A stretch of 64,000 nt of DNA from Spirosoma oryzicola (GCF_021233055.1 NZ_CP089538.1:2372501-2436500); one strand, 5' to 3'. Counted from the stretch's first letter, positions 10,009-20,255 are shown. A program made the numbers and translations. Notes: a model not told the origin generated them from the letters alone.

Positions 10009-12342
10009 ATGGTTACGAATCCAAACCCATATACTCCTTACCAGGCTTACGAGATCGAGCCACAGGTTAACCTCCGTGCCATGCTCATGCGGTATGTGCG
10101 CAACTGGCCCTGGTTCGTGGCTTCGCTGATTCTGGCGCTGGCGGCTGCCTACGTGTATTCGCTGTACCAGTCGCCGGTCTATAAAGTGCAGGCCAGTCTG
10201 TTGATCAAAGACGAAAAGAAAGGCATGTCGCAGGAGAGCCTGATGAAAGAGCTTGACCTGTTCAGCAGCAGTAAGGTTGTAGAGAATGAAATGGAGATTC
10301 TCAAATCCTTCACGCTGATGGACCGGGTTGTGAATAACCTGGGACTGGATGTTCGGTATTACCATCCGACAAAGACCGTCAACAAAGAGATTTACAATGA
10401 ATCACCCATTCGGTTGCTGGTCGAGAAGCCGGTTTCGGAGCTGTACAACGAAGAACTGGAAATTTCCTTTGTGGACGGGAAGACGGTAAAGCTGAACGGA
10501 ACGGCTTATCCCGTGAATCAAAGCATCAAGACGCCTTACGGCCAGCTACGCGTATTTGCCCGTAAGCCCTTGACAAGTGCTCTGGAACCCGTTATTGTCG
10601 CAGTAGCCGATCATGCCGGTGCGGTAGAAGGCTACTTGGCCGGATTGAAAGTAGAGCCAACGGCGAAACAATCGACGGTATTGGTGATGACGCTCGAAGA
10701 AACCGTACCGGACAAGGGCGAAGCGATTCTGAACCAGTTGATCAGCGAGTACAACCGGGAAGCCATCGTTGACAAAAACAAAGAAGCCAACAACACGCTC
10801 AACTTTATTGAAGACCGGTTGGCCCTGATTTCGGGTGAACTGTCAACCGTTGAGAAAGAGGTTGAACTGTATAAATCAACGCAGGGCATTACGGACCTAA
10901 GCGTACAGGCGCAAACGTTTCTGACAACGGTCAAAGAAAACGATACACAACTGACGGAGACGAACATGCGGCTCAACGCCCTGAACGATATTGAGCGGTA
11001 TATTCAACATCAATCGAATGAAAAAGGATTAGCACCGGCCACGCTAGGATTCAGTGATCCGATTTTGACGGGCCTGCTGACGAAAGTAGCCGAACTGGAA
11101 TTGAAGCGGGAAGAAGTATCGCGCACCATGTCGCCGAATAACCCGTTGCTGCAATCGCTGGATAGCCAGCTGAAAACGATGAAGGCCAGCATTGGCGAAA
11201 ACGTTCAGACGATTCGCCAGCAGCTGACCAGCAATCAGAATCAGTTGGTTGCGAACAACAAGCGCATCGAAAGCATGATCCGTACAGTTCCCGGCAAAGA
11301 GCGCGCGCTCCTGAACATAACCCGCCAACAGGCGATCAAAAACGGGCTGTATACGTACCTGCTGCAAAAGCGGGAAGAAACGGCTTTGTCGGCGGCTTCG
11401 ACCGTATCGGACAGCCGGACGGTGGATGCGGCTCGGACCGGTAGTAAACCCATCAAGCCGGTTAAGCTAATGATCTTTGCCTTGTTTGCTGCCTTCGGTA
11501 TGCTGGTTCCGGTCGGATTCATTACGGCTAAAGATGCCCTGAACAACCGCGTATTGCGTCGTTCGGACGTAGAAGACGTAACCCAGATTCCAATTTTGGG
11601 CGAAGTCGTAAAAAGCCGTCAGCTAACGGCGGATAACCTGGTATTCAGACCACGGATGCAGTCGGTTGTTGGCGAACAAATCCGGGCCATTCGAACGAAC
11701 CTCCAGTTTTTACGGTCTGACCCGCACGACAGTCAGGTGCTGCTCTTTACGTCCAGCATCAGCGGAGAAGGCAAGTCGTTTATTTCGTTGAACCTGGGGG
11801 CTAGTCTGGCGCTGGTAGATCGCCCGACGGTGATTCTGGAAATGGATTTGCGGAAGCCCAAGCTGCACAAGAGCCTGCATATCGAAAACCGGGCCGGGCT
11901 GAGTAACTACCTGATTGGCGAAGCTACCATTGATGAGTTGTTACAACCCATCATGGGGTACGAGAACTATTACATCATTACGGCGGGTCCGCTGCCACCA
12001 AACCCGGCTGAGTTGTTGAGTTCGCCCCGACTGGCTCAACTGTTCAGCGAATTGAAAGAGCGGTTCGACTACGTCCTCGTTGATTCGCCCCCGGTAGGTT
12101 TGGTAACCGACTCACAATTGATTGCTCCCTTTGCCGATGCTACGATGTTCCTGGTGCGCCATGACCACACGCCAAAGAACCACCTGAAAATGGTTGATAC
12201 GCTGTACAAGGAAAATCGCTTTCAGAAACTAAGCATTATCCTGAACGGTGTAGGCGAGGGCGAATCGTATTACTACAACTACAGCTACGGCGATTACTAC
12301 GGCGGCTCACCCAAAAAAGGCCAATTGGAGAGCGGTGCTTAA
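10009..12342 (+). CDS. Wzc-type polysaccharide co-polymerase / tyrosine autokinase
   Basis: A 777-residue inner-membrane protein that controls polymer assembly. First membrane segment near residues 30-52, long periplasmic coiled coil (about 230-460), GNVR-type region, second membrane segment near 486-508. The cytoplasmic BY-kinase domain carries Walker A (SSISGEGKSF, about 583-592), Walker A' (VILEMDLRKPK, about 608-618) and Walker B (YVLVDSPPVG, about 687). The tail ESYYYNYSYGDYYGG is the tyrosine cluster these kinases autophosphorylate. Phosphorylation and dephosphorylation cycles drive chain length and export in characterised systems. The likely phosphatase partner is the CpsB/YwqE-type protein at 21021-21779. 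Confidence 0.93.
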   Translation: MVTNPNPYTPYQAYEIEPQVNLRAMLMRYVRNWPWFVASLILALAAAYVYSLYQSPVYKVQASLLIKDEKKGMSQESLMKELDLFSSSKVVENEMEILKSFTLMDRVVNNLGLDVRYYHPTKTVNKEIYNESPIRLLVEKPVSELYNEELEISFVDGKTVKLNGTAYPVNQSIKTPYGQLRVFARKPLTSALEPVIVAVADHAGAVEGYLAGLKVEPTAKQSTVLVMTLEETVPDKGEAILNQLISEYNREAIVDKNKEANNTLNFIEDRLALISGELSTVEKEVELYKSTQGITDLSVQAQTFLTTVKENDTQLTETNMRLNALNDIERYIQHQSNEKGLAPATLGFSDPILTGLLTKVAELELKREEVSRTMSPNNPLLQSLDSQLKTMKASIGENVQTIRQQLTSNQNQLVANNKRIESMIRTVPGKERALLNITRQQAIKNGLYTYLLQKREETALSAASTVSDSRTVDAARTGSKPIKPVKLMIFALFAAFGMLVPVGFITAKDALNNRVLRRSDVEDVTQIPILGEVVKSRQLTADNLVFRPRMQSVVGEQIRAIRTNLQFLRSDPHDSQVLLFTSSISGEGKSFISLNLGASLALVDRPTVILEMDLRKPKLHKSLHIENRAGLSNYLIGEATIDELLQPIMGYENYYIITAGPLPPNPAELLSSPRLAQLFSELKERFDYVLVDSPPVGLVTDSQLIAPFADATMFLVRHDHTPKNHLKMVDTLYKENRFQKLSIILNGVGEGESYYYNYSYGDYYGGSPKKGQLESGA

Positions 12343-12414
12343 AGGCCAACTGAGTTCGTGACACGCAGATTGCTGATTCACTTTTATACGTGCAACACCA
12401 ACTACTTAACGAAT

Positions 12415-13083
12415 ATGCTTAGTCTTGACTCACACTACAAACCCTTGTATGTATACGCTGAGCTAGGTTCCAGGCGTAGCGACCTTACATACCAACAGAC
12501 AGGAAAGCGCATCTTTGACGTGTGTTTTGCCTTTCTCGTCACCATCATGATTTTGTCCTGGATGATTCCCCTCGTGGGAATCATCATTCGACTAACCTCG
12601 GCAGGACCAGTGCTGTACATCCAGAAGCGAACGGGCTATCGGGGAATCGCCTTCAACTGCCTAAAGTTTCGGACCATGACCCATAACCCGGCTGCATCTT
12701 TCAAACAAGCAATCAAGAATGACAGTCGGGTAACACCGATTGGTCGATTCTTACGAAGAACCAATCTGGACGAGATGCCTCAATTCTTGAACGTACTGAA
12801 AGGCGACATGAGCATTGTAGGCCCTAGACCACACGCGTTGCAACATAGCGCTCAGTTCTGGAACACCATGCCAGAATATAGAAAACGATATCGCGTTAGG
12901 CCAGGAATAACAGGACTAGCACAGGTTCGAGGCTGCCGTGGAGAAACAAACGAAGATATCAAAATGGTGCATCGCGTAAAGTATGATCGTTTTTATAATA
13001 GGAGAAAGTCTTCATGTCTAGACTTGTGGATTTGTTGGCTAACAATAAAATCTATGGTAAGAGGAAATGCAAACGTGTGGTAA
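12415..13083 (+). CDS. Priming sugar transferase (undecaprenyl-phosphate sugar-1-phosphate transferase family)
   Basis: This enzyme transfers the first sugar phosphate onto undecaprenyl phosphate, starting the repeat unit. The 222-residue form from ATG 12415 has one N-terminal membrane segment (KRIFDVCFAFLVTIMILSWM) and then the bacterial sugar transferase core: GPVLYIQKRTGYRG, LKFRTMTHN, RTNLDEMPQFLNVLKGD, SIVGPRPH, RPGITGLAQVRG. It matches the short core-only form of WcaJ/WbaP relatives, without the extra N-terminal helices. A GTG at 12358 would add 19 residues. The core motifs are intact. It is the last gene before the sharp drop in GC. Confidence 0.92.
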   Translation: MLSLDSHYKPLYVYAELGSRRSDLTYQQTGKRIFDVCFAFLVTIMILSWMIPLVGIIIRLTSAGPVLYIQKRTGYRGIAFNCLKFRTMTHNPAASFKQAIKNDSRVTPIGRFLRRTNLDEMPQFLNVLKGDMSIVGPRPHALQHSAQFWNTMPEYRKRYRVRPGITGLAQVRGCRGETNEDIKMVHRVKYDRFYNRRKSSCLDLWICWLTIKSMVRGNANVW

Positions 13084-13107
13084 ACCAATTTTAACACTAC
13101 AAGTAAA

Positions 13108-14181
13108 ATGAAAATATTAGTTACAGGAAGCGCTGGGTTCATAGGGTTTCATCTAGTTGAAGCACTAGCATCAACTGAAAATACAATAGTTGGTGTTGAT
13201 AATATAAATAAATATTACGATTCTAGCCTGAAATATGCTCGTCTAGAAGAAAGCGGTATAAATAAAAGAGACATTGAATGGTATAAAGAGGTTAAAAGTA
13301 GCAAGTACATTAACTATAAATTTATAAGACTGAATCTTGAAGATAAAGCTCAGTTGTTAGCTTTATGTGCGAGAGAGCAATTCGATATAATCATACACTT
13401 AGCTGCACAAGCAGGAGTGAGATATTCAGTAGAAAATCCTGACATTTATGTACAATCAAACGTTGTTGGTTTCCTGAATATTTTAGAAGTATCTAGATAT
13501 TTTAAAATAAAACACTTGATTTATGCAAGCTCATCAAGTGTATATGGTTTAAATGAAAAAATGCCATTTAGTATCAATCAGAATGTTGATCATCCAGTAT
13601 CATTATATGCTGCAACAAAAAAAGCAAATGAGTTAATGGCTCATACATATAGCCATCTATACAATTTACCAACGACTGGTTTACGGTTTTTTACTGTGTA
13701 TGGACCTTGGGGAAGGCCAGATATGGCATATTTCTTATTTGCTGATTCTATCAGTAAAGGAAAAAATATAAAAGTTTTTAATCATGGTAAGATGAAAAGA
13801 GACTTTACGTACGTAGATGACGTAATAAAGGGTATAATCAATATATTAGATTGTCCTGCTAAACCATCATTCGAATGGTGTGGTGAAAAACCAGAACCAT
13901 CGACTTCAAAGGCTCCTTATAAAATATACAACATAGGAAACAATAATCCCATTGAACTTATTTCTTTTATCAAAGAAATAGAGAAGAATATGGAGGAGAC
14001 TGCTAAAATGGAAATGTTAGATATACAAGCAGGCGACCTTCCAGAAACTTGGGCAGATATCGATGAATCAACAAATCAATTTAACTATAAACCAGATACT
14101 AGTATAGAAACGGGTATTTATAATTTTATAAAATGGTATAAAAAATATTACAAAATAGAGACAGTGGTTGAAGAGTTTTAA
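13108..14181 (+). CDS. NAD-dependent sugar epimerase (UDP-glucuronate 4-epimerase-like)
   Basis: An extended short-chain dehydrogenase: glycine-rich NAD loop GSAGFIG at residues 7-13, then GVDNINKYYDSSLKYARL, which is typical of UDP-glucuronate/galacturonate epimerases. IIHLAAQAGVRYS, the catalytic Ser in ASSSSVYG and the YxxxK pair in SLYAATKKAN follow; the active-site region RFFTVYGPWGRPDMA is also typical. At 357 residues it fits the family. It likely supplies a uronic acid precursor such as UDP-GalA for the polymer. This is the first gene of the AT-rich cassette, and its codon use differs strongly from the genes before 13.08 kb. Confidence 0.9.
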   Translation: MKILVTGSAGFIGFHLVEALASTENTIVGVDNINKYYDSSLKYARLEESGINKRDIEWYKEVKSSKYINYKFIRLNLEDKAQLLALCAREQFDIIIHLAAQAGVRYSVENPDIYVQSNVVGFLNILEVSRYFKIKHLIYASSSSVYGLNEKMPFSINQNVDHPVSLYAATKKANELMAHTYSHLYNLPTTGLRFFTVYGPWGRPDMAYFLFADSISKGKNIKVFNHGKMKRDFTYVDDVIKGIINILDCPAKPSFEWCGEKPEPSTSKAPYKIYNIGNNNPIELISFIKEIEKNMEETAKMEMLDIQAGDLPETWADIDESTNQFNYKPDTSIETGIYNFIKWYKKYYKIETVVEEF

Positions 14182-14206
14182 TTAGCGTTGTTTAAAAAGA
14201 AAAAAA

Positions 14207-15049
14207 ATGAAGCAAAATGGACAAATCATAGCAACAGTAATTGTAACTCATAATAGAAAAGAATTGCTTGAGAAATGTATCAATGCTGTAAGAAATCAAA
14301 CAAAACAAAGTTCTATAATTGTAGTGAATAATGGTAGCACAGATTCTACTAGGCAATGGCTATCGCTTCAAAATGATATAACAGTAATAAACCAAGACAA
14401 TCTGGGAGGAGCAGGTGGTTTTCATGAAGGGATAAAGTTTGCACACTTAAATGGTTATAAATGGTTATGGATAATGGATGACGATGGATTGCCCGAACAT
14501 AACTGTTTAGAAATTTTATACAACTTAGCTCTGAAGAATAATGTTTGGTATGTTGCTCCAAATCTAATTGATTTTAATGGTTCGTCACATTTTGAGAGAA
14601 AATTTAAAAATTCCGCAAATGAAGTTATATACGATATAGGTGGGCCATTTAATGCAATATTATTAAACGAAAAGTTGATAGATTTAATAGGGTATCCAAA
14701 TAAAAGTTTTTTTATTTGGGGTGATGAATATGAATATACAGATAGAATAATTGAATTAGGAATAATCACATTAACAGCAAAAGATGCTATACATAAACAT
14801 AAAAAAACCTCATTTCCAATGCACCGATGCCCAAGGCCCTATTTCTTTATAAGAAATAGGTTTTGGCGATACCGTGTTAACAAAGGTGTTTTCATGAAAA
14901 AGCATAATTTAAAATATGAAGCGTGGTGGTATGCTACACACCTATTAATGAAAGGTGCTATCAATATTAATTTTAAACAGGTAAAGGAGGTAATTCACGG
15001 GATATATGATGGACTTACAAAAGAGATTAAATCCGACTACTTTAAGTAA
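14207..15049 (+). CDS. Glycosyltransferase family 2 (rhamnosyl/galactofuranosyl-type)
   Basis: A 280-residue GT2 enzyme. The nucleotide-sugar domain opens ATVIVTHNRKELLEKCINAV and includes SIIVVNNGSTDSTRQWL. The metal-binding motif is in WLWIMDDDGLPEHNCLE, and LGGAGGFHEGI is characteristic of the GlfT/rhamnosyltransferase-like branch. FFIWGDEYEYTDRI carries the probable catalytic base region. Its end overlaps the start of the polymerase gene by 44 bases, so the two are likely translated together. Donor and acceptor cannot be told from sequence. Confidence 0.88.
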   Translation: MKQNGQIIATVIVTHNRKELLEKCINAVRNQTKQSSIIVVNNGSTDSTRQWLSLQNDITVINQDNLGGAGGFHEGIKFAHLNGYKWLWIMDDDGLPEHNCLEILYNLALKNNVWYVAPNLIDFNGSSHFERKFKNSANEVIYDIGGPFNAILLNEKLIDLIGYPNKSFFIWGDEYEYTDRIIELGIITLTAKDAIHKHKKTSFPMHRCPRPYFFIRNRFWRYRVNKGVFMKKHNLKYEAWWYATHLLMKGAININFKQVKEVIHGIYDGLTKEIKSDYFK

Positions 15050-16265
15050 AATTTCTATTCGATATAGGTCAAACGAGCGTAAAAATTTAATAATATTGTT
15101 AACGTATGTAGCGGCATCAATAAAGTTTTTTAATCCTAGCTTTCTAGCTAATCTAAGCTTTAATATTAATAATTATATTTATGGCGTATTGTTAATATTA
15201 ATAATTCCGTATAATTATTTATTCTTTATAAAAGTTTATAAATCATATTTCAGTAAGCCGATAAAAATATTAATTTTATCAATTATTCTTGCAATAGCAA
15301 TGGCAACAGTTTTAAAAAAGCAGTTTTTATTGCATTCAATTTTCGCGACTATTTTCCCAGTAGGAAGTTACCTTACATTCCTCTTTATAACGTACAAAAG
15401 GATAAAAACAATCACAGTTGAGAGAGTAATATTAATATTTGGTATTTGTTATATAATACTATATTGTATAAGTTTTATAATGTATCCAATTAAAATATTG
15501 CATTTTCAAGATTTTGATGATGAAAGAGGTATTCAAAGAATAATAATTAATGGTATAGGTTTTTTGTTTTTATTCTTTTTTATGTCTATTTCTAAATTTT
15601 TTTTAACAAGCAAAGTGAAATGGATTCTTTTTAGTGTAATATCATACACGTGTATATTGGCTACGGCTGAGCGAATGTATATTGCATCTGCAAGTCTGTT
15701 AGCTTTTATATTTATTATAAAAAAACAAAACAAATATGTAAGGATAGTTTCTGTTATATGTTTGATTTTTTTGTTTGACTTAATATATAATACACCACAA
15801 GTACAGATGCTAATTGAAAAAACAGGTAATGAAGTATCCGTATTAAGTAATTATATAAGATATCAATCTCTTCTATATTTTTTAAATGACTTTCAACAAT
15901 CGTCAGTAACTTTATTGTTTGGAAATGGATTCGCTTATGGTAATAAAAGTGCCTATGGTTTACAAATGATGAAGCTTCACGATAAATATTATTGGGTTGA
16001 AGATTTGGGATTTTTTGGGTTGTATGTTTATCTAGGATTATTGTCCATTATCGCATACTTGGTTATATACTTAAAAATATTCAAGTTGAAACAAGTGAAA
16101 GGCTATGAATACGCTTTCTTCTTCATGTATTTTATTGCATTAAATGGATTAACAAATTATGGTACGTATAGCGAAAATTTCGTCATGCCTATAGTACTTT
16201 CACTTTACATAATTCAAATTATAAAACATAAATCAATGTATGAAAATCGCGTTAATAGCATATAA
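15006..16265 (+). CDS. O-antigen/exopolysaccharide polymerase-like membrane protein (Wzy candidate)
   Basis: A 419-residue, extremely hydrophobic protein with about 10-12 predicted membrane segments, for example ILLTYVAASIKFF, VLLILIIPYNYLFFI and LIFGICYIILYCISFIMY. A larger loop lies near residues 280-330 (LLFGNGFAYGNKSAYG), the arrangement seen in Wzy/O-antigen ligase-like proteins. The family is too diverse for motif proof; the call rests on topology and position in a Wza/Wzc locus. It overlaps its neighbours on both sides (44 and 26 bases). Confidence 0.72.
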   Translation: MMDLQKRLNPTTLSKISIRYRSNERKNLIILLTYVAASIKFFNPSFLANLSFNINNYIYGVLLILIIPYNYLFFIKVYKSYFSKPIKILILSIILAIAMATVLKKQFLLHSIFATIFPVGSYLTFLFITYKRIKTITVERVILIFGICYIILYCISFIMYPIKILHFQDFDDERGIQRIIINGIGFLFLFFFMSISKFFLTSKVKWILFSVISYTCILATAERMYIASASLLAFIFIIKKQNKYVRIVSVICLIFLFDLIYNTPQVQMLIEKTGNEVSVLSNYIRYQSLLYFLNDFQQSSVTLLFGNGFAYGNKSAYGLQMMKLHDKYYWVEDLGFFGLYVYLGLLSIIAYLVIYLKIFKLKQVKGYEYAFFFMYFIALNGLTNYGTYSENFVMPIVLSLYIIQIIKHKSMYENRVNSI

Positions 16266-17436
16266 CTATTCTGAAAGCACTTTGCCTTTAGTTAAGTATT
16301 TAGCAGAAAGAAATATTGATGTTGACTACTATTACATTACGTCGATAAAAGATAAAGAATCATACGCTTTTGATTTTAAAAAAACTATATCTAAGCTAGG
16401 CATTACACCCATTAATATGGAGTATTCTAACTTAAAGCTTTATTATGAAAAGTATACAGGCATAAGTTTGAATTTGATAAGGCTATTTAGTCGTAACAAA
16501 AAATACAAATTTATAAACAGAATATTATTGAAGTTCATCTCTAAAAAAATATCAAATAATAATTATGATATAATAAATTTAGTTGGACAAGATGACTTGT
16601 TCGTGTATTTTCATAAGTATTTGAAAAACGAAAAAATAGTGCATTCGTTGCACGAAGTTGCCAATCATTATGTTCAACAAAAAACGAGTTTTAAAATAAT
16701 AGATTACTTAACAGATAAAGGTAAACATATCATAGTTCATTCAAATAGATCTTATAATCAATTATGTGAAAATTACAAATTGAATAAAGAAAAAGTTTAT
16801 GTTGTGAATTTCGGTTTATTCGAGACTTATAATTTGTTTAATATTAACGATATTTCACTTGTTAAACGAGAAAAAGGAGAACTATATATATTATTTTATG
16901 GTCTATTGAGAAAATACAAAGGATTAAATACATTGATTAATGCAATTTCCCTAATAGATCATCTAACGCCAGATTTACGAATAATAATTGCTGGTCAAGG
17001 AGATTGTGATGAGTTGCTTGATATAAATTATAATAATAAGTATATTATTATTAATAAAAAACTCACTAATGAAGAGGTGGCATATTTAAATGTTAATTCA
17101 GATGTAGTATTATGCCCTTATACATCGGCGTCACAAAGTGGAATAGTTATGACAAGTTTTGTTTTTAATAGACCAATAGTAGCAAGTAGTTTAGAATCAT
17201 TTAGGGACGTAATTATTGACGGAGAAAACGGTTTGTTGGTAGAGCCTGGTTCGACACAGTCATTAGCGGAAGCAATTTTGAAGTTGTACAACGATAAGCC
17301 GACATTGAAGAAACTACAAAAAGGCGTTGATAATTTTAGTTCTTCAACTGATTACAATTGGGATAATATTGCTTTAAAGACTTATAACATATATAGCAAC
17401 ATAGTGAACGGTAACAATAATCAACGCATGTCATGA
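16240..17436 (+). CDS. Glycosyltransferase family 4
   Basis: A 398-residue GT-B fold enzyme. The N-terminal half begins MKIALIAYNYSESTLPLVKY. The C-terminal nucleotide-sugar domain has LFYGLLRKYKGLNTLINAI, LRIIIAGQGD, VVLCPYTSASQSGIVMTSFV and the loop RPIVASSLESFRDVIIDGENG with a downstream acidic residue region typical of GT4. It overlaps the polymerase by 26 bases and the next GT4 by 4 (ATGA). It presumably adds one sugar of the repeat unit; the sugar is unknown. Confidence 0.87.
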   Translation: MKIALIAYNYSESTLPLVKYLAERNIDVDYYYITSIKDKESYAFDFKKTISKLGITPINMEYSNLKLYYEKYTGISLNLIRLFSRNKKYKFINRILLKFISKKISNNNYDIINLVGQDDLFVYFHKYLKNEKIVHSLHEVANHYVQQKTSFKIIDYLTDKGKHIIVHSNRSYNQLCENYKLNKEKVYVVNFGLFETYNLFNINDISLVKREKGELYILFYGLLRKYKGLNTLINAISLIDHLTPDLRIIIAGQGDCDELLDINYNNKYIIINKKLTNEEVAYLNVNSDVVLCPYTSASQSGIVMTSFVFNRPIVASSLESFRDVIIDGENGLLVEPGSTQSLAEAILKLYNDKPTLKKLQKGVDNFSSSTDYNWDNIALKTYNIYSNIVNGNNNQRMS

Positions 17437-18614
17437 TTAATAAAATTAACATTTTAGTTCAAAATGTTTCACTTGTGCAAGGAATGGCTGGTACGATGCG
17501 AGTGAGGAACCTCTTAGACCCACTAATAGGAAATGACAAGATTATTGTCAGTAATTTGGCATTGACACACACATATGAAAAAGATTTGATAGGAAAAAAT
17601 GGCATTGCTGATGGAATAAATTACTTATATATAGGCTATAAAAACCCTTTGAACATATTTTCTGTGATAAAGTTTTATGTTGATGGATTCTTATATATTC
17701 GAAGTATGAAAAAAGATAATTGTAAAAATATAATTTACAATTATGGTTATCCAGATATAAAAAATATTTTGTTGATCATTTATGCTAAATATCTAAAATA
17801 TAAAATAGTTTTTGATATAGTAGAAGATAATAGATATGCTACCTCATTCTCTAGTTTTTTGGGATGGCTTAGAATGAAGACATCTATTTATCTTTTGAGG
17901 AAAGTTAATTATTTGGGAGATGGAATAATAGTGATATCTTCGCACTTACAGAAGTTGTTAGTTGGTATTGCTGGAAATAATACTACTATTGAATATATAC
18001 CTATAACTGTAAACTTGGAAAAGTTTGAAGGTAAGAAGAGATTCGATCCTTCGAAGAAGGAGTTTAAAATATTCTATGGCGGTTCTTTCTTTTTAGGTAA
18101 AGACGGCATAGAATATTTGATTGAAGCATTCAATATAGTTCAAGCTAAATATCAAAATATTAAATTAGTCTTATCTGGTAAGTCAATAGTTAAAAACGAG
18201 TACAACAAGATACAAAAATTAATAGACAGTAATTCTAAGATCATAAACAAAGGATATTTGACTCATGAGCAGTATTATAAAGAATTAAATAGTGCTGATA
18301 TATTTTGTATGCCAAGAAATAATTCTAAGTTATCTCATGCAGGTTTTCCTTTTAAGCTCGGTGAGTATTTGGCATCTGGAAGGGCAGTAGTAGCTACCCG
18401 AGTGGGAGATGTTACAAATTATTTAGTAGACAAGGAGAATTCATTACTTGTTGAACCAGAGTCAGCTGAACAGATAGCAGATGCAATTTTGCACTTATTA
18501 GAAAATCCCATATTAATTTCTGAGCTAGGTGATAAAGCAAAGGAATTGGCTAAAAACAACTTCAGTTCTAGAATATTAAGCAAAAAGTTGTACAGTTTTT
18601 TAGTTAATATTTGA
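17433..18614 (+). CDS. Glycosyltransferase family 4
   Basis: A 393-residue GT-B enzyme. FYGGSFFLGKDGIEYLIEAF opens the donor domain, then IKLVLSGKS, the segment ADIFCMPRNNSKLSHAGFPF and FKLGEYLASGRAVVATRVGD, and finally NSLLVEPESAEQIADAI. These are the standard GT4 donor-site blocks. Its start overlaps the preceding GT4 stop by 4 bases. It is one of three GT4 enzymes in the cassette, implying a repeat unit of at least four or five sugars when the GT2 and WecG/TagA enzymes are counted. Confidence 0.87.
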   Translation: MINKINILVQNVSLVQGMAGTMRVRNLLDPLIGNDKIIVSNLALTHTYEKDLIGKNGIADGINYLYIGYKNPLNIFSVIKFYVDGFLYIRSMKKDNCKNIIYNYGYPDIKNILLIIYAKYLKYKIVFDIVEDNRYATSFSSFLGWLRMKTSIYLLRKVNYLGDGIIVISSHLQKLLVGIAGNNTTIEYIPITVNLEKFEGKKRFDPSKKEFKIFYGGSFFLGKDGIEYLIEAFNIVQAKYQNIKLVLSGKSIVKNEYNKIQKLIDSNSKIINKGYLTHEQYYKELNSADIFCMPRNNSKLSHAGFPFKLGEYLASGRAVVATRVGDVTNYLVDKENSLLVEPESAEQIADAILHLLENPILISELGDKAKELAKNNFSSRILSKKLYSFLVNI

Positions 18615-18619
18615 TATAT

Positions 18620-19156
18620 ATGAGATTTAGAAAAGTTTTTTATTTTGTTTTGTCTTTAATAAAAGGCACTAGTTATTATGCTAGAAAAGTAGGCGTTAAG
18701 GTAGGCCATGATTGTAGATTGTATATTAGAAGATTTGGATCTGAACCCTTTTTAATTGAGATTGGTAATAATGTGACTATCACGAAAGGAGTTACTTTTA
18801 TCACTCATGATGGTTCTACATGCTTAGTTAAAGATTTAAAAGGTCGAAGATATTTATACAAAAAAATTATTATAGGTAATAACGTTTTTATAGGAATGAA
18901 TACCTTATTGTTGCCTGGTGTGAGAATAGGTAATAACGTTGTTATAGGTGCAGGAAGTGTTGTCTCCAAATCTATTCCAGACAATACCATTGTGGGAGGA
19001 AGTCCAGCTAAGTTTATTACAACCTTTGATTCATATAAGGAAAAAGTTCTTACTTCATGTGTTTCAGATATTGATATCGATTATACGCTTTCTTATGAAG
19101 ATAGAGTATTAAAATTGTTGGATAATAATTTTAAAAAAAGTTTAATTTCCAAATGA
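18620..19156 (+). CDS. Left-handed beta-helix acyltransferase (serine acetyltransferase/CapG-like)
   Basis: The ATG at 18620 gives a 178-residue protein; a TTG three codons earlier is less likely. The hexapeptide repeats are clear: VTITKGVTFITHDGS, KIIIGNNVFIGMNTLLLPGV, RIGNNVVIGAGSVVSKS, IPDNTIVGGSPAK. The His in THDGS is the expected catalytic residue of this acetyltransferase group. It probably O-acetylates a sugar of the polymer. It overlaps the following GT4 by 4 bases. Confidence 0.9.
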   Translation: MRFRKVFYFVLSLIKGTSYYARKVGVKVGHDCRLYIRRFGSEPFLIEIGNNVTITKGVTFITHDGSTCLVKDLKGRRYLYKKIIIGNNVFIGMNTLLLPGVRIGNNVVIGAGSVVSKSIPDNTIVGGSPAKFITTFDSYKEKVLTSCVSDIDIDYTLSYEDRVLKLLDNNFKKSLISK

Positions 19157-20247
19157 AAGTTTTCATTATATGCACTCAACTTGAAGCAGGCGGTGCACAA
19201 AGAGCATCAATTAAATTGTCTCAGCAATTTAGAAACAAAGGTATTTCTTGTGAAAATTTATTTTTGTATAAAAAGCGGGATAGCTTTAAAGGTATTGAAC
19301 ATATTTCTGTAGTTCAAAATAGATTAATCACATCTCCATTAGACTATATATTTATTTCTTATAAGCTTATTAGAAAATTTAAGCGCGACAAGCCTGATGT
19401 GGTAATTACCTTCACCCATTATGCAAATATTTTAGGACTTTTGTGCGCATATTTGGCTGGAGTAAAAACTAGAATAGCATCGCACCGTAATCCTAGTTGG
19501 GGAGATATGTCAAAACTTTGGTTACAGATAGATGAATTTTGTGCGAAGAGGAGAATATATACTCAAATAACGGCGGTTTCAAAGTCAACAAAAAGTTCTT
19601 TTGAATTCTACCCTACACATATTTATGAGCGCATCACAGTAATAAACAATGGTATAGAGGCATTAACATTAAATATTGGAAAAAGAGAAGCTAGACAACA
19701 ATTAGGTTTACCTATTGATAGTAAGATAATTGGTACTATCGGTAGATTGAGTTATCAAAAAAACCATAAAACATTAATTGAAGCAATGGCAAAAGTAGAC
19801 ACAGGCATTCTTGTCATTGCGGGTGAAGGAGAATTGAGACTGGAAACTTCATTGTTGATTGATAAGCTGGGATTGAATGATAAAGTCATATTACTAGGAG
19901 AGATCAGACATGATTATATACCTCTTTTTCTAAAAGCGATTGATTTATTTGTGATGCCATCTTTATTTGAAGGATTAAGTAATGCTTTGATTGAAGCAAT
20001 GTCTATGGGAGTTCCAGTCCTCACAAGCGACATAGATTCACAGAAGGACGTTGTCATATCTGATGATGGTACCTTAAATGGTATATTGCTGCCCGCTGAA
20101 GATGCAGATATGTGGGGCATACAAATAAAGAGCATACTCACCGATAATGACAAATTGTCTTACCTATCGCATCGTTCGTTAGTTCGAGCCTCGGATTTCA
20201 CTGTTGAGAAAATGTCTAGTGAGTTTTTAAAAGTAATCAATAACTAG
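19153..20247 (+). CDS. Glycosyltransferase family 4
   Basis: A 364-residue enzyme beginning MKVFIICTQLEAGGAQRASI, the usual acceptor-domain opening with the GGAQR/GGAER motif. The donor domain has IGTIGRLSYQKNHKTLIEAM, GILVIAGEGELR, VILLGEIRHDYIPLF, then DLFVMPSLFEGLSNALIEAM, the GT4 signature with the conserved Glu in the FEG..N.LIEA block. Of the three GT4 enzymes it is the most canonical. The substrate is not determinable. Confidence 0.92.
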   Translation: MKVFIICTQLEAGGAQRASIKLSQQFRNKGISCENLFLYKKRDSFKGIEHISVVQNRLITSPLDYIFISYKLIRKFKRDKPDVVITFTHYANILGLLCAYLAGVKTRIASHRNPSWGDMSKLWLQIDEFCAKRRIYTQITAVSKSTKSSFEFYPTHIYERITVINNGIEALTLNIGKREARQQLGLPIDSKIIGTIGRLSYQKNHKTLIEAMAKVDTGILVIAGEGELRLETSLLIDKLGLNDKVILLGEIRHDYIPLFLKAIDLFVMPSLFEGLSNALIEAMSMGVPVLTSDIDSQKDVVISDDGTLNGILLPAEDADMWGIQIKSILTDNDKLSYLSHRSLVRASDFTVEKMSSEFLKVINN

Positions 20248-20255
20248 TTTAACTT